A stretch of 64,000 bases of DNA from Psychrobacillus sp. OK028 (lineage in GTDB: Bacteria; Bacillota; Bacilli; Bacillales_A; Planococcaceae). Below the pieces are notes generated by a model. That model was not told the origin of the DNA and did no database searches. It saw only the letters and a list, made by a program, of their open reading frames with translations. The DNA is taken from positions 186,001-250,000 of the forward strand of contig NZ_FNHY01000007.1 of assembly GCF_900103605.1 (NCBI RefSeq). The letters are read 5' to 3'. The translations under genes and the position numbers were made by a program. This document shows, one piece after another, positions 33,936-43,013 of the stretch. Numbering within the stretch: position 1 is the first letter of the stretch; every line of letters begins with the position of its first letter.

Positions 33936-35318
33936 TTAGCCTCCCCAAGCCTGTTTTAAAAGCTTCACACCTTCTTGAATTTCATCAAAGGTAAGATTAC
34001 TGAATCCAAGTTTAATAATTGCTTCCGCGGAATGATTTTCTAGGAAATAGATGGAAGTAGGATACACTTTAACCCCATAAATGGAAGCACGCTCAATTAA
34101 CCATTCTTCTGAACGATTTAGATGTACCTTAACTAATACATACAAACCAGACTGCTCTCCAATTATGGTAATATGGTGTTCGAATTGCTTTCTCAATTCT
34201 GAAGCTATACACTGCATTTTCCGTTTGTAAACAAGTCGCATCCGTTTAATATGGCGGCTCCACTCCCCCTCTTCCATAAATTCCGCCATTGTAAGCTGGC
34301 TAAGCAGGGATGTGGTACTTTCAAAATATTGAAATTGCGATATATAACGGTCTAAGAGTAACGGTGGCAATACCATATAACATAGACGAATACCTGGAAG
34401 AAAAGACTTGGAGAAATTCCCTAGGTAGATGACTCTTGTTGAATCTATAGAAGCAAGTGCCGGAAATGGTTGTTGTGTATAGCGAAATTCACTATCATAA
34501 TCGTCTTCAATAATATATCCTTTTCTTTTAGTAACCCACTGAATTAGCTTTTGCCTTTGGGAAATAGACATGCTTACACCTATTGGGCTTTGGTGGGAGG
34601 GTGTTACATAAATTAAGCGCGACATCGTATTTTCTAATTGTGAAAAATCAGCGCCAGTTTCATCGACTGGTAAAGTTTCGAGTGTGAACCGATGAAATAG
34701 AAATGCCTCTTTTGCTCCATCATACCCCGGGTCCTCCACAATCACGCTAGGGAAATCATCCTTTAGAATTTGTCCAAGATTTATCAACATTTGTTGCGTG
34801 CTGCTACCAATAATAATGGCATTTGGATCTGTCTTTACCCCACGCGATTGGAGTAAATAAGCAGCAATCTGTTCTCTCAAGCAAATCTCACCAAAAGGAT
34901 CGCCATATTGAAAACTCTCCTGTAAGGTAAGGACCGAGTTACTTATTCTTCTCCAAGCTTTTAGAGGGAAGTTTGTTTGATCTACAGCACCTGCTTTAAA
35001 ATCAACAGAAATAGGTATCACCTGTTGTGTCTGCTTACTAGGAACAGGGATGTTTCCCTGCTGAAATAAATGGGCCTCTAATTCATTAACAAAGTAGCCT
35101 TTTCTTCCCTCTCCACGAATGTAACCTTCTGCCACTAGCTGATCATAAGCCATTAATGTTGTATTGCGACTGACATGCAGGGAATCTGCCAACTGACGAA
35201 TGGATGGGAGTTGTTCATCTGCTAGTAGGTCACCCTGCTCAATGAATAATTTAAATCGCTCATATATCTGTTTGTATTTAGAACCGTTATTCTCTAAAGC
35301 AAAGATGATATTTTTCAT
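33936..35318 (-). CDS. MocR/GabR-type regulator (GntR helix-turn-helix plus aminotransferase domain)
   Basis: A 460-residue MocR-family protein. An N-terminal GntR winged helix (about residues 10-75: LPSIRQLADSLHVSRNTTLMA) is joined to a fold-type I aminotransferase domain that binds pyridoxal phosphate. The latter shows EDDYDSEF, the PLP-binding Lys in YLGNFSKSFLPG, and LGFSNLT near the end. It is divergent from a LysE fragment and a paiB-like gene, which it may regulate. Family members control vitamin B6 or amino acid metabolism (PdxR, GabR); the target here is not established. Confidence 0.88.
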   Translation of the reverse strand: MKNIIFALENNGSKYKQIYERFKLFIEQGDLLADEQLPSIRQLADSLHVSRNTTLMAYDQLVAEGYIRGEGRKGYFVNELEAHLFQQGNIPVPSKQTQQVIPISVDFKAGAVDQTNFPLKAWRRISNSVLTLQESFQYGDPFGEICLREQIAAYLLQSRGVKTDPNAIIIGSSTQQMLINLGQILKDDFPSVIVEDPGYDGAKEAFLFHRFTLETLPVDETGADFSQLENTMSRLIYVTPSHQSPIGVSMSISQRQKLIQWVTKRKGYIIEDDYDSEFRYTQQPFPALASIDSTRVIYLGNFSKSFLPGIRLCYMVLPPLLLDRYISQFQYFESTTSLLSQLTMAEFMEEGEWSRHIKRMRLVYKRKMQCIASELRKQFEHHITIIGEQSGLYVLVKVHLNRSEEWLIERASIYGVKVYPTSIYFLENHSAEAIIKLGFSNLTFDEIQEGVKLLKQAWGG

Positions 35319-35331
35319 TTCAAACCACCTC

Positions 35332-35373
35332 TGACATGTATATTATCTTTAATTTGTACCTTTTTATATGTCA
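35332..35373. promoter_or_regulatory. Inverted repeat in the mocR divergent region
   Basis: TGACATGTATA and TATATGTCA form imperfect inverted arms. The right arm on the minus strand supplies a consensus TTGACA -35 for the regulator gene. It could be a MocR operator and autoregulation site. Confidence 0.4.
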
Positions 35374-35448
35374 ATTAATATATTACTATGTTGACTAACA
35401 GATATCTATAAACTTTAAAAATAATCAGAAAAGTATTAGGGGGATTCG

Positions 35449-35661
35449 ATGCTAAATATTGCAGAGTTGAGTACATTTATTCTAGTTGTCTTCGGATTGT
35501 TTTTAATACCTGGTCCTGCTGTCTTATTAATGATCACACGTTCAGCTCAATCTGGAACCAAAACAGGTATTATAACCGGTCTAGGCATTGCAACAGGTGA
35601 TTTCATTCATGTGTTATTAGCTGCTGTTAGTATTACTGCTTGGTCCATAAACTTTTTTTAG
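35449..35661 (+). pseudogene. LysE/RhtB-type amino acid exporter, N-terminal fragment
   Basis: Seventy residues match the N-terminus of LysE/RhtB exporters: LFLIPGPAVLLMITRS in the first helix, then GTKTGIITGLGIATGD and a second helix. Intact members have about 205 residues and five or six helices. Here a stop codon follows a run of seven T residues (TTTTTTTAG) and no later part of the family is visible before the paiB-like gene. A ribosome-binding GGGGGA precedes the ATG. This looks like a gene broken by a frameshift or deletion; a functional 70-residue peptide is unlikely. Confidence 0.75.
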
Positions 35662-35721
35662 TTTGTGATCACTCCACTAAAATTCCTAAAAATCTTTTTA
35701 ATATAGAAAGGAGAAAGCATT

Positions 35722-36345
35722 ATGTATATTCCAAAATTTTTTAAAGTTACAAATGTCGATGAGATTACAGAGTTTATGAAGGAGAACTCTTTTGCAACAT
35801 TGGTCACAACCAAAAAGGGGAAACCTATTGCTTCCCACCTTCCATTACAGCTTCATAAACAGGGAGAGGATTATTATATAACTGGACATATGGCATATGG
35901 GAATCCTCAATGGCGAACATTCGAATCATGCGAGGAAGTTCTAGTTATTTATCAAGGACCACATAGTTATATATCTTCTTCCTGGTATGGTCATGAAAAT
36001 GTACCCACTTGGAATTACCAAGCAGTACATGTATATGGGCAAGCAAGTCTATTAGGGGAAGAAGAGTTGAAACAAGATCTGATAGCGTTGCTAGAGAAGT
36101 ATGAGAAACATCGTGAGAACCCAATTTTATGGGATAGATTGTCTCCTCAACTACTCGAAAGTGAACTAAAAGGGATTGTCGGTTTTAAGATTAAAGTACA
36201 AGAATTTCAAGCAGCATATAAATTAAGTCAGAATCGAAATGAAGAGGATTACCAAAACATCATCGGAAAACTAAAAGAAGAAGAAAATCCAAATTCCAAT
36301 CATTTGGCTGAAGTGATGAAAACACAAATAAACAATAGTAAGTAA
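35722..36345 (+). CDS. paiB: PaiB-type FMN-binding protein
   Basis: A 207-residue member of the PaiB family with the split-barrel flavin-binding fold. Segments include MYIPKFF, SFATLVTTKKGKPIASHLPL, GHMAYGNPQW, FQGPHSYI-like YQGPHSYISSSWY and VPTWNYQAVHVYG, the family signature. AGAAAGGAG precedes the ATG. B. subtilis PaiB negatively affects sporulation and protease genes, but the biochemical role is unclear. Here it lies behind a broken exporter gene and opposite a MocR regulator, without a paiA partner. Confidence 0.88.
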   Translation: MYIPKFFKVTNVDEITEFMKENSFATLVTTKKGKPIASHLPLQLHKQGEDYYITGHMAYGNPQWRTFESCEEVLVIYQGPHSYISSSWYGHENVPTWNYQAVHVYGQASLLGEEELKQDLIALLEKYEKHRENPILWDRLSPQLLESELKGIVGFKIKVQEFQAAYKLSQNRNEEDYQNIIGKLKEEENPNSNHLAEVMKTQINNSK

Positions 36346-36351
36346 AATGAA

Positions 36352-36399
36352 TTGTCCCTATGCAGGAAACTAGCAACAATGTTTCTTACATAGGGACAA
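36352..36399. terminator. Shared terminator of the convergent paiB and Nudix genes
   Basis: TTGTCCCTATG and CATAGGGACAA are perfect 11-base arms with inner GAAAC/GTTTC pairing. The stem spans nearly the whole gap between two convergent genes and can act in both directions. Confidence 0.8.
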
Positions 36400-36402
36400 A
36401 AA

Positions 36403-37017
36403 CTATTTTATCGTCTCTACAAAATGTTTTAATACTCTCGCAGTTAAGCCCCAAATTGTATATTTTTCATAATCATAAAACCATTCCTCTATATCTCGGG
36501 GTCTCCATTGGTATTTATCCCCGTTGACAATTTTTTCAAATGGAAAATCTACTGGCGGCATTGGTTGCACGGAGACAGTGTGCATATACGGCTCATGGGT
36601 CAGTAGCCAGCTCACTGGGATCGTAAATACTGCCTCTACCTCTTCTTTATTAAAGGATTCGATTTGGTGATGATCGATCGTCGCAACAAATGGATAAACA
36701 ACAAAGGACGGAGAAGCAATATATGCACTCATCTGTCCAAGTACCTGGATACATGACGGATCGATCCCCAGCTCTTCATGGGTTTCTCGTATCGCCGCAT
36801 CCATCGGTGATGCATCTGAAGGATCGATTCGACCACCTGGGAAACTAATATCCCCTGGTTGTTTTCGCATTGTTAATGAACGAACCTCGAATAGGACATG
36901 CCACTCGTTATCCACTTCCACTAGTGGTATTAAAACAGCAAAACGAAGCGCTGTGTCCTCCCCTATAAAAAGCGGTTGCTTAGCATGTAGTTCGTTCTTC
37001 AGCTTTTCCAAAAACAC
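36403..37017 (-). CDS. Nudix hydrolase (CoA pyrophosphatase type)
   Basis: A 204-residue Nudix protein. The Nudix box runs through GGRIDPSDASPMDAAIRE then THEELGID, with the REx2EE metal-binding core, and is preceded by the CoA-type segment RKQPGDISFPGG. This LLTxR/PGGxxD pattern marks the YeaB/NudL coenzyme A pyrophosphatases. I chose the GTG start behind AGGGGGG. The enzyme would hydrolyse CoA or related nucleotides in the cytoplasm. It is monocistronic and convergent with paiB. Confidence 0.87.
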   Translation of the reverse strand: MFLEKLKNELHAKQPLFIGEDTALRFAVLIPLVEVDNEWHVLFEVRSLTMRKQPGDISFPGGRIDPSDASPMDAAIRETHEELGIDPSCIQVLGQMSAYIASPSFVVYPFVATIDHHQIESFNKEEVEAVFTIPVSWLLTHEPYMHTVSVQPMPPVDFPFEKIVNGDKYQWRPRDIEEWFYDYEKYTIWGLTARVLKHFVETIK

Positions 37018-37140
37018 GGAATCCCCCCTCAACATTAAGTATTATACTGTTATCGTATCATTAAAATTGCTGTCCATAAAATAAATGGCATCTTTCGCCA
37101 AACAAAGATATAGTTTTCCCTATTTCACCTAAATATAAAA

Positions 37141-37173
37141 AAACACTCAGGTAAAAATCTACTCCGAGTGTTT
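37141..37173 (-). terminator. Terminator of the rlmN operon
   Basis: AAACACTC and GAGTGTTT arms with a 17-base loop are followed on the minus strand by a T-run. Confidence 0.8.
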
Positions 37174-37238
37174 GAATAAATTATTATCATGAATATATTT
37201 CATGGTTATTCGAAGTGCTACTAATAGTTAATACTCTA

Positions 37239-38306
37239 TTAACGCACTTTTTCCTTTTTAAGCTGCTTACTTCTCAACTGACCACAAGCTGCATCAATGT
37301 CTGTTCCGTGTTCTTGACGAATTTTACAATTGACGCCTCTCTTTTTCAGCGTATCGTAGAACGATAGTACAGATTCCTGCTCACTTCTTTGGTACTGGCT
37401 GTGTTCATCGACAGGATTATACGGTATCAAGTTAACGTAAAGCTGATCTTTTATGTCATGAAGTAAATCAGCAAGCTCCTCCGCTACCTCTTTCGTATCA
37501 TTTACGTCCTTCAATAGAATATATTCAATCGTAATTCTACGGTTGTTTTTTGCTAAATAATATTTAAGGGATTCCATTAGCTTTTCTATTGGCATGGCAC
37601 GATTTATCTTCATAATTCTTGTGCGTAGCTCGTTGTTCGGTGCATGTAAAGATATAGCTAGATTTACTGGAATCTTCGTATCGGTGAATTCGTATATTTT
37701 ATTGACAATTCCACTCGTAGAAACAGTTATCTTTCTAGCTGCTATTGCCAGTCCTTTATGATCGATCACTACATTTAAAAAGTCTAAAAGATTAGCAAAA
37801 TTATCAAATGGCTCTCCAATTCCCATTACGACAATATGACTCACAACGTCATTTTGCTCAAGTTGATCTAGATGCAATTGGATATTCATTATCTGCTCTA
37901 CAATTTCTCCGCTAGATAAATCACGACTTTTAGCGAGTAACCCACTTGCACAAAAACTACAGCCAATATTACATCCTACCTGAGTTGTTACACAAACCGA
38001 TATACCGTATTTATGTCTCATCATAACCGTTTCGATCAAGTTTCCATCCTGTAATTTAAACAAGAACTTCATCGTTCCATCGGACGCTTCCTGCTTTACA
38101 TGCTCCGTTAACGTTTGAATTGTAAAGTGTTCTTGCAATAATTGAATACATTCTTCATGCACATCTGTCATGTCTGCGAAATTCGTGACACGTTTTCTAT
38201 ATAGCCAATCCCAAACTTGTAGTGCTCTAGACTTTTTGTGGCCATGCGTTTCGAGCCACTCTATTAGTTGTTGCAATGTTAATCCATATATAGAATTTTT
38301 GTTCAT
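37239..38306 (-). CDS. rlmN: RlmN-type radical SAM methyltransferase
   Basis: A 355-residue radical SAM enzyme that methylates C2 of A2503 in 23S rRNA and A37 of some tRNAs. The 4Fe-4S motif Cys112-x3-Cys116-x2-Cys119 lies in [12 protein letters not shown]. Cys105 and a C-terminal Cys in IDAACGQL correspond to the catalytic pair. RlmN-like rather than Cfr-like features include the [19 protein letters not shown] segment. I chose the ATG behind AGAGGAT. It is the last gene of an operon with DUF1295, a FakA-DegV fusion and DUF2177. In Bacillus the housekeeping rlmN sits beside rsmB and prpC, so this may be a second copy. Confidence 0.88.
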   Translation of the reverse strand: MNKNSIYGLTLQQLIEWLETHGHKKSRALQVWDWLYRKRVTNFADMTDVHEECIQLLQEHFTIQTLTEHVKQEASDGTMKFLFKLQDGNLIETVMMRHKYGISVCVTTQVGCNIGCSFCASGLLAKSRDLSSGEIVEQIMNIQLHLDQLEQNDVVSHIVVMGIGEPFDNFANLLDFLNVVIDHKGLAIAARKITVSTSGIVNKIYEFTDTKIPVNLAISLHAPNNELRTRIMKINRAMPIEKLMESLKYYLAKNNRRITIEYILLKDVNDTKEVAEELADLLHDIKDQLYVNLIPYNPVDEHSQYQRSEQESVLSFYDTLKKRGVNCKIRQEHGTDIDAACGQLRSKQLKKEKVR

Positions 38307-38414
38307 AACTATCCTCTTCTCTAAATTCTGCTTCAAAACATGTAATTTTCATTATAACATTTGTAGCGCGGAACAGAGAATAGAAAGGCACATCCAGAAT
38401 AGTCCGTTAATAAC

Positions 38415-39191
38415 TTATGCTCCTTTTGTCGGCATCGGCAAGAATTTACTAGTCGTTCTTTCATACTCCGGCCACTCGGGATGTTTTTTATATTTTTTCT
38501 CAAGCAACGGAACTCCCGATACAAATAGCAGTAGTAATGTAATGATTAGTGGGCTATAAAATCCTGTCCAGCCATTTGGAACGGATAGCGAGATAATGTA
38601 AATTCCCCACCACATAGTTGCTTCTCCAAAATAATTAGGATGGCGAGTATATTTCCACAATCCGTATTTCATCAACCTACCCTTATTTTCCGGTTTGCTT
38701 ATAAACGCTTTAAGCTGACTATCTCCTACTACCTCGAAAATGTAACCAATAATCCATATTGCTATACCAATATAATCTATCCAGCCTAATCCGACTTCTG
38801 ATGATTTGTTCACCTTTATAATCGGCTGTGCAATGATAAACAGCAGGATTAGCTGAAGAAGATATACATTTAAGAACATCTTCACGTATTTCGATTTAGT
38901 CGTACCCCAACGTTTACGCATATTCACGTATCTGTAATCTTCCTCCTTACTCCAATTTCTACGGAATAAATAATATCCTAGACGAAGTCCCCATAAAGCT
39001 ACTAAAATTGTAACGACTACCGCACGTTCTGTTTGAAATTCACTTGCAAAATAACTATAAACTGCTACAATGACAAATCCTAAACCCCATGCAATATCTA
39101 CTAAACCATTATTCTTTTTTGCCTGCCCAATTAAAAATACGACAAAGAAAAATGCCAATAATACAAGTAATATTTCGAAGTATATATTCAT
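38415..39191 (-). CDS. DUF1295 membrane protein (steroid 5-alpha reductase-like fold)
   Basis: A 258-residue membrane protein with about six or seven hydrophobic helices. The C-terminal [19 protein letters not shown] is the signature of the DUF1295/isoprenylcysteine methyltransferase-like superfamily, which acts on lipids. GGGGGA lies 10 bases before the ATG. It sits in an operon with a putative fatty-acid kinase fusion, which fits a role in lipid modification, but the reaction is unknown. A gap of about 108 bases separates it from rlmN. Confidence 0.87.
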   Translation of the reverse strand: MNIYFEILLVLLAFFFVVFLIGQAKKNNGLVDIAWGLGFVIVAVYSYFASEFQTERAVVVTILVALWGLRLGYYLFRRNWSKEEDYRYVNMRKRWGTTKSKYVKMFLNVYLLQLILLFIIAQPIIKVNKSSEVGLGWIDYIGIAIWIIGYIFEVVGDSQLKAFISKPENKGRLMKYGLWKYTRHPNYFGEATMWWGIYIISLSVPNGWTGFYSPLIITLLLLFVSGVPLLEKKYKKHPEWPEYERTTSKFLPMPTKGA

Positions 39192-39208
39192 TTTCGTCCA
39201 TTCCCCCT

Positions 39209-40996
39209 TTACTCAGTTGTTAAAGCAATTGCCACGCATCCGACCCCTGCATTCATCGCGACGATGGATGAAATATTCGTGATATATGTCGGTTCTCTTC
39301 CAATTATTGAACTGAATACCTTGGCATATTGTCCAGCTTGCTCTTCGGCATCAGCATGTACGATGGAATACTCAGTTATCTTCTTTGTATGTGCTATTTC
39401 ACTTACAAGTTCCCGCATTTTCCTTTTGCTGGAGCTGTTACTTAAAGCTTTCCCAAGAATAATGCCTTGCCCATTCTCATCAATCGAAACAACTGGCTTC
39501 AGGTTCAATAGTTTGCCAGCCATACCCGTTATTTTATTGAGGCGACCAGATCTAACCATGTATTTTAATGTTTTAACATGTACAAATATCTTCGTGTTTT
39601 GTACTGCTTTTTCTGTTTGATTTACAACTTCTTCAAATGACTTTCCTGCTTCAATAGATTCCGCTGCTTTTAATACGATTAACCCTTGTGCTGCCGAATT
39701 CGACTTAGAATCTATTACCGCAATTTTCTTCCCGGCGTTCTGTAGATGTTGGGCAGCTTTAGTAATCGTTTCAAATGTCCCACTCATTTCCTTCGAAACT
39801 GTTACCACAACAACAGAATCATAGTTTGTAGATAAAAAGTTTAAGAATTCCTCCGCCGCTTTACGTGTGGGCTGCGAAGATGTCGGATAATTTTCTCCTT
39901 TATCCATTAACTCATATAAATAAGTCGGACTGATCGTTAGTTTATCTAAGTAATTGCTCTCGTCTACGATAAGATTCAATGGAATCATGTGTATTTGATG
40001 TTTGTCCATTAAGTCCTTTGGTAGGTCTGCTATAGAATCAGTAACGAGTGCTATTTTATGCTTTCTGGCATACCCTGCCTCGTATTGTCTTAGCATATCA
40101 TCTGCCTTTTGTTGAATGATTTGTCCGTAGCTTTTTAAACGGTGAAACAAGATAGCTGGTGTGTTTGTATGAACATGAATGCGTATTTTGTTTTCATTGC
40201 CTGCAACTATTAAAGAATCTCCCAGATCACTTAGAGTCAATCTAATCTGCTCTAAATCTAAGTTTTCTCCTTTTACGAGCGCTTCCGTGCAATACCTGTG
40301 GCTTAAATCCTGGCTATCATGTGTATGAACATTTTCAAACTGGTCTATATTCTCCACCATTCCAACTGGTGATGTATGGCTCTTTCCTGTTTGAATGAAT
40401 TGCCCAAATCCTTCTAGGAAATGGATAAATCCTTTCGCCCCAGAATCTACTACAGAAGCATCCTTTAATATCTTTAATTTATTCGGTGTTTCCTTTAATG
40501 ATTGCAGTGCTATTATCATAGATTTGGAAAATACTTCGGTAAAATCGGTTGCTATATGTTTTAATTTGTCTAGTGAATTTGCCCAATCCCGCATTACTGT
40601 TATCATCGTACCTTCTACAGGATTGGAAATAGCTTTATGAGCGTATGTCACAGCGATTGATACAGAGTCAGAGAATCCTTGGATAGAGATTTCTTCCTTA
40701 TCTTCTAGTCCCATGTACAACCCATTAATAAATTGAGCAAAAATAATACCCGAATTTCCTCTGGCACCGACCAAAGCTGCATCCGCAATAGTTTCCATCG
40801 TTTTTTTAGCAGAATTTTGTACACTCGCTTCTTCAATGATTGCATTCATCGTAAATGCTAGATTAGTGCCTGTATCTCCATCAGCTACTGGAAATACGTT
40901 GATTTTATTGAGATCGTTTTTTTGCTTTATAACTTCCCGAGCTCCTGCTAAAAAACCAAAATATAGATTTTCGCTATTCATATATTGCACTGTCAT
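39209..40996 (-). CDS. FakA-DegV fusion: fatty-acid kinase catalytic domain joined to a fatty-acid-binding domain
   Basis: A 595-residue protein that joins two normally separate partners. Residues 1-205 are a DhaL/Dak2 ATP-binding domain ([17 protein letters not shown] with metal-binding Asp39 and Asp41; GARGNSG). About 230-305 matches the FakA middle domain, including Cys236 and the pair His274/His276, which are zinc and active-site residues in FakA. From about 314 to the end is a complete DegV (FakB) domain ([51 protein letters not shown]). The start ATG overlaps the DUF2177 stop by 4 bases. It probably phosphorylates fatty acids bound to its own C-terminus. Confidence 0.87.
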   Translation of the reverse strand: MTVQYMNSENLYFGFLAGAREVIKQKNDLNKINVFPVADGDTGTNLAFTMNAIIEEASVQNSAKKTMETIADAALVGARGNSGIIFAQFINGLYMGLEDKEEISIQGFSDSVSIAVTYAHKAISNPVEGTMITVMRDWANSLDKLKHIATDFTEVFSKSMIIALQSLKETPNKLKILKDASVVDSGAKGFIHFLEGFGQFIQTGKSHTSPVGMVENIDQFENVHTHDSQDLSHRYCTEALVKGENLDLEQIRLTLSDLGDSLIVAGNENKIRIHVHTNTPAILFHRLKSYGQIIQQKADDMLRQYEAGYARKHKIALVTDSIADLPKDLMDKHQIHMIPLNLIVDESNYLDKLTISPTYLYELMDKGENYPTSSQPTRKAAEEFLNFLSTNYDSVVVVTVSKEMSGTFETITKAAQHLQNAGKKIAVIDSKSNSAAQGLIVLKAAESIEAGKSFEEVVNQTEKAVQNTKIFVHVKTLKYMVRSGRLNKITGMAGKLLNLKPVVSIDENGQGIILGKALSNSSSKRKMRELVSEIAHTKKITEYSIVHADAEEQAGQYAKVFSSIIGREPTYITNISSIVAMNAGVGCVAIALTTE

Positions 40997-41403
40997 CCTT
41001 CTGCACCTCCAAAATGGCTCATGACGAAGAATGTAATCATCGATGTTACACCACATAATATAGTTCCCCAAATAATATCTAAGATGGTTACTTGGATTGG
41101 CCAATCCTTTAAGGTTGCAAGATTAGTCATATCGTATGTTGCATAAGCAATCATTCCAAAGAAGCCACCAGCTAAAAGTGCATACGTCCAGCTATCCTTT
41201 GCAAGTGCTGGATTTATCACGAAAAATAGTAAACCTGCTATAAATAATAAATAGAAAAGGCCAGCTGCAACCCAGTTCACATCAGCTTTCATCAAATGTC
41301 CAAGCTTTTCTTGGTACAAATTTTTAGAAATAAAACCGAGCCATATAATATCTATTAAGAAAAACACAATAATTGTAATCACATAGGTTTTAAATAGGTA
41401 CAT
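40993..41403 (-). CDS. DUF2177 family membrane protein
   Basis: A 136-residue protein with four hydrophobic helices. Recognisable family segments are FFLIDIIWLGFISKNLYQ, FYLLFIAGLLFFVINPAL and MIAYATYDMTNLATLKDWP. I chose the ATG behind GGAGGATAAAAGA. It is the first gene of a four-gene operon and overlaps the FakA-DegV gene by 4 bases (ATGA). The molecular function is unknown; in other genomes, as I recall, it accompanies lipid-modifying genes, matching the present context. Confidence 0.87.
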   Translation of the reverse strand: MYLFKTYVITIIVFFLIDIIWLGFISKNLYQEKLGHLMKADVNWVAAGLFYLLFIAGLLFFVINPALAKDSWTYALLAGGFFGMIAYATYDMTNLATLKDWPIQVTILDIIWGTILCGVTSMITFFVMSHFGGAEG

Positions 41404-41557
41404 TCTTTTATCCTCCATAAAGTATTTCCGTTTTCGTTTTACTTAGTGAGTTAAAAATAACATCTTCTAAAAATACTGTCAATAGTTTGTATAACCTTTA
41501 TTAAAATACTTTGTACAACTTTTATATTTATCTATTATAAAGGTTAGACAAGTAAAA

Positions 41558-41588
41558 AAAACCAAGCCCGATGAATAGGCTTGGTTTT
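41558..41588 (-). terminator. Terminator of the hemolysin III-like gene
   Basis: AAAACCAAGCC and GGCTTGGTTTT are perfect 11-base arms around a 9-base loop, followed on the minus strand by more T residues. The 41420-41555 stretch beyond it holds only AT-rich DNA, presumably the promoter of the DUF2177 operon. Confidence 0.88.
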
Positions 41589-41653
41589 CTAAAATGTTTA
41601 GTTTACAAAATAAGTGTAATTCTGAGTTGAAGTAGTATGCTATTTAATCTTTC

Positions 41654-42304
41654 TTACGGGAGCAACGTCATAACAGCAAAGAAATGTAGGATTGATGCTG
41701 CGAGCACAAACACATGCCACACTGCGTGATGATACGTAAAGCCACGCCAAACGTAAAATATTGCTCCTACTGTATACAAGATGCCTCCAATAGCGAGTAG
41801 GATAAGCCCTTGGGATGATACATTCTCCAGAAGTGGTTTCCATCCAAATACCATTAACCAACCCATTACGACATATAACAATGTGGAAGTATGTAAAAAA
41901 CGTTTCACAAAAAAGGCTTTAAACACGGTCCCCCCAATAGCAAGACCCCATACAACACCGAACAATGTCCACCCTAATGCTCCTTTAACAGCAAGGAATA
42001 AGAAAGGCGTATACGTTCCAGCGATAAAAAAGTAGATAGCTGAGTGATCCATAATCTCAAAGAAATCTTTTACACGTCCCGCTGGAAAACTGTGGACCAG
42101 TGTAGAGGACAAATATAAAAGGACCATCGATGATCCAAACAATGTAAAACTTACAACATGCCAAGCTGTTCCATGCATTACCGAGGATACGATTAATATG
42201 ACAAGAGCAGCTATGCTAAAAAGAGCTCCTATCCCATGAATAATTGCATTAGCTATCTCTTCACGTTTTGAAAATATATGTGTATTGCTCATGTTTTGGC
42301 TCAT
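41654..42304 (-). CDS. Hemolysin III family (PAQR-type) membrane protein
   Basis: A 216-residue seven-helix membrane protein of the YqfA/HlyIII family. The conserved metal-binding residues are visible: the LSSTLVHSF Ser/His, MDHSAIYFFIAGTYTPF with Asp and His, and HHAVWHVFVLAASILHF near the C-terminus. PAQR-like proteins are thought to be zinc-dependent lipid hydrolases or membrane-fluidity sensors; haemolysis is not implied. It is separated from the cold-shock gene by repeat array 2 and has its own terminator. Confidence 0.9.
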   Translation of the reverse strand: MSQNMSNTHIFSKREEIANAIIHGIGALFSIAALVILIVSSVMHGTAWHVVSFTLFGSSMVLLYLSSTLVHSFPAGRVKDFFEIMDHSAIYFFIAGTYTPFLFLAVKGALGWTLFGVVWGLAIGGTVFKAFFVKRFLHTSTLLYVVMGWLMVFGWKPLLENVSSQGLILLAIGGILYTVGAIFYVWRGFTYHHAVWHVFVLAASILHFFAVMTLLP

Positions 42305-42477
42305 CCCATTCCGATGTTTCTATACGTCTAATATTATCACTTTCGTTGAATAAAAGCTGACCTCATGTGTACACATGGGTGATCATGTCGAAAGACTACC
42401 AAATCGTCCATCATCAACTGGAAACTAGTATCGATATCAGGCGTGTAGATATCATTTGGGACCACAATATTCGTTTA

Positions 42478-42548
42478 GTTGGAATTTTGAGGGGGTTAGT
42501 TGGAATTTGGAACAGTTTAGTTGGAATTTTTGACCTGCAAGTTGGAAT
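42478..42548. repeat. 21-bp-phased repeat array 2 (word TTAGTTGGAATTT)
   Basis: Four copies of GTTGGAAT start at 42478, 42499, 42520 and 42541, exactly 21 bases apart. Three are preceded by TTA or TTTA and followed by T residues. The remaining bases of each unit differ. The array lies between the start of the hemolysin III gene and the terminator of cold-shock gene 1. A hydrophobic frame with LVGI every seven codons exists only because 21 is a multiple of three. Confidence 0.85.
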
Positions 42549-42592
42549 AGGGTATTTTTTCCAAATAAAAACTTATTGTGCACACAAAAAAA

Positions 42593-42613
42593 GACACCCT
42601 ATGAAAGGATGTC
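42593..42613 (-). terminator. Terminator of cold-shock gene 1
   Basis: GACACCCT and AGGATGTC pair (one G-U) around a short loop, and seven T residues follow on the minus strand. Confidence 0.85.
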
Positions 42614-42645
42614 ATTTCGCTAACTATTGGATTAATTCCGAGGAA

Positions 42646-42846
42646 TTAAAGTTTTACAATGTTAACTGCTTGTGGTCCACGTTGACCATCTTCTACGTCA
42701 AATTCAACTTTTTGACCTTCGTCAAGAGATTTGAATCCGTCGCCTTGGATTGCTGAGAAATGAGCGAATACGTCGTTTCCGCCTTCAACCTCGATAAATC
42801 CAAAACCTTTTTCTGCGTTAAACCATTTTACTGTACCTTGTGTCAT
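42646..42846 (-). CDS. Cold-shock protein (CspA family), paralogue 1
   Basis: A 66-residue cold-shock domain protein with both RNA-binding motifs, KGFGFIEV (RNP1) and VFAHFSAI (RNP2). It is a single five-stranded barrel that melts RNA structure. The ATG lies 8 bases behind GGAGG; the earlier in-frame ATG overlaps that Shine-Dalgarno. Only one residue differs from paralogue 2 (GDGFKS here, GEGFKS there). It is preceded by a long leader with a strong hairpin followed by a U-run, nearly identical in both paralogues. Confidence 0.95.
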   Translation of the reverse strand: MTQGTVKWFNAEKGFGFIEVEGGNDVFAHFSAIQGDGFKSLDEGQKVEFDVEDGQRGPQAVNIVKL

Positions 42847-42876
42847 GTAAAAAACCTCCATTATGGTGAATAAAAA

Positions 42877-42936
42877 AATTCACATATTACAAAAAGCTAC
42901 CGAATACTCACGATTACCTTTTGTAATATGTGAATT
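42877..42936 (-). promoter_or_regulatory. Attenuator-like hairpin in the leader of cold-shock gene 1
   Basis: Perfect 18-base arms (AATTCACATATTACAAAA and its complement) enclose a 24-base loop. On the minus strand the stem is directly followed by seven T residues, like an intrinsic terminator, about 30 bases before the start codon. An extended -10 (TGGTATATA) lies further upstream near 43000. It may act as an attenuator or a temperature-responsive element. Confidence 0.65.
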
Positions 42937-43013
42937 CATTGTTTCTATCTAAGCAATTTAATTATTATCCTTACTATATACCATATCCTCACAAAAAGCT
43001 AGTAAAGTGATTA

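Noticed and set aside
37239-38306. Cfr-type resistance methyltransferase
   Set aside because: The sequence around the iron-sulfur motif and the C-terminus is RlmN-like; no Cfr-specific features are seen.
42367-42756. A plus-strand open frame of 129 codons crossing array 2 and the cold-shock gene
   Set aside because: It is antisense to a certain gene and its terminator, with no ribosome-binding site; LVGI repeats come from the array.
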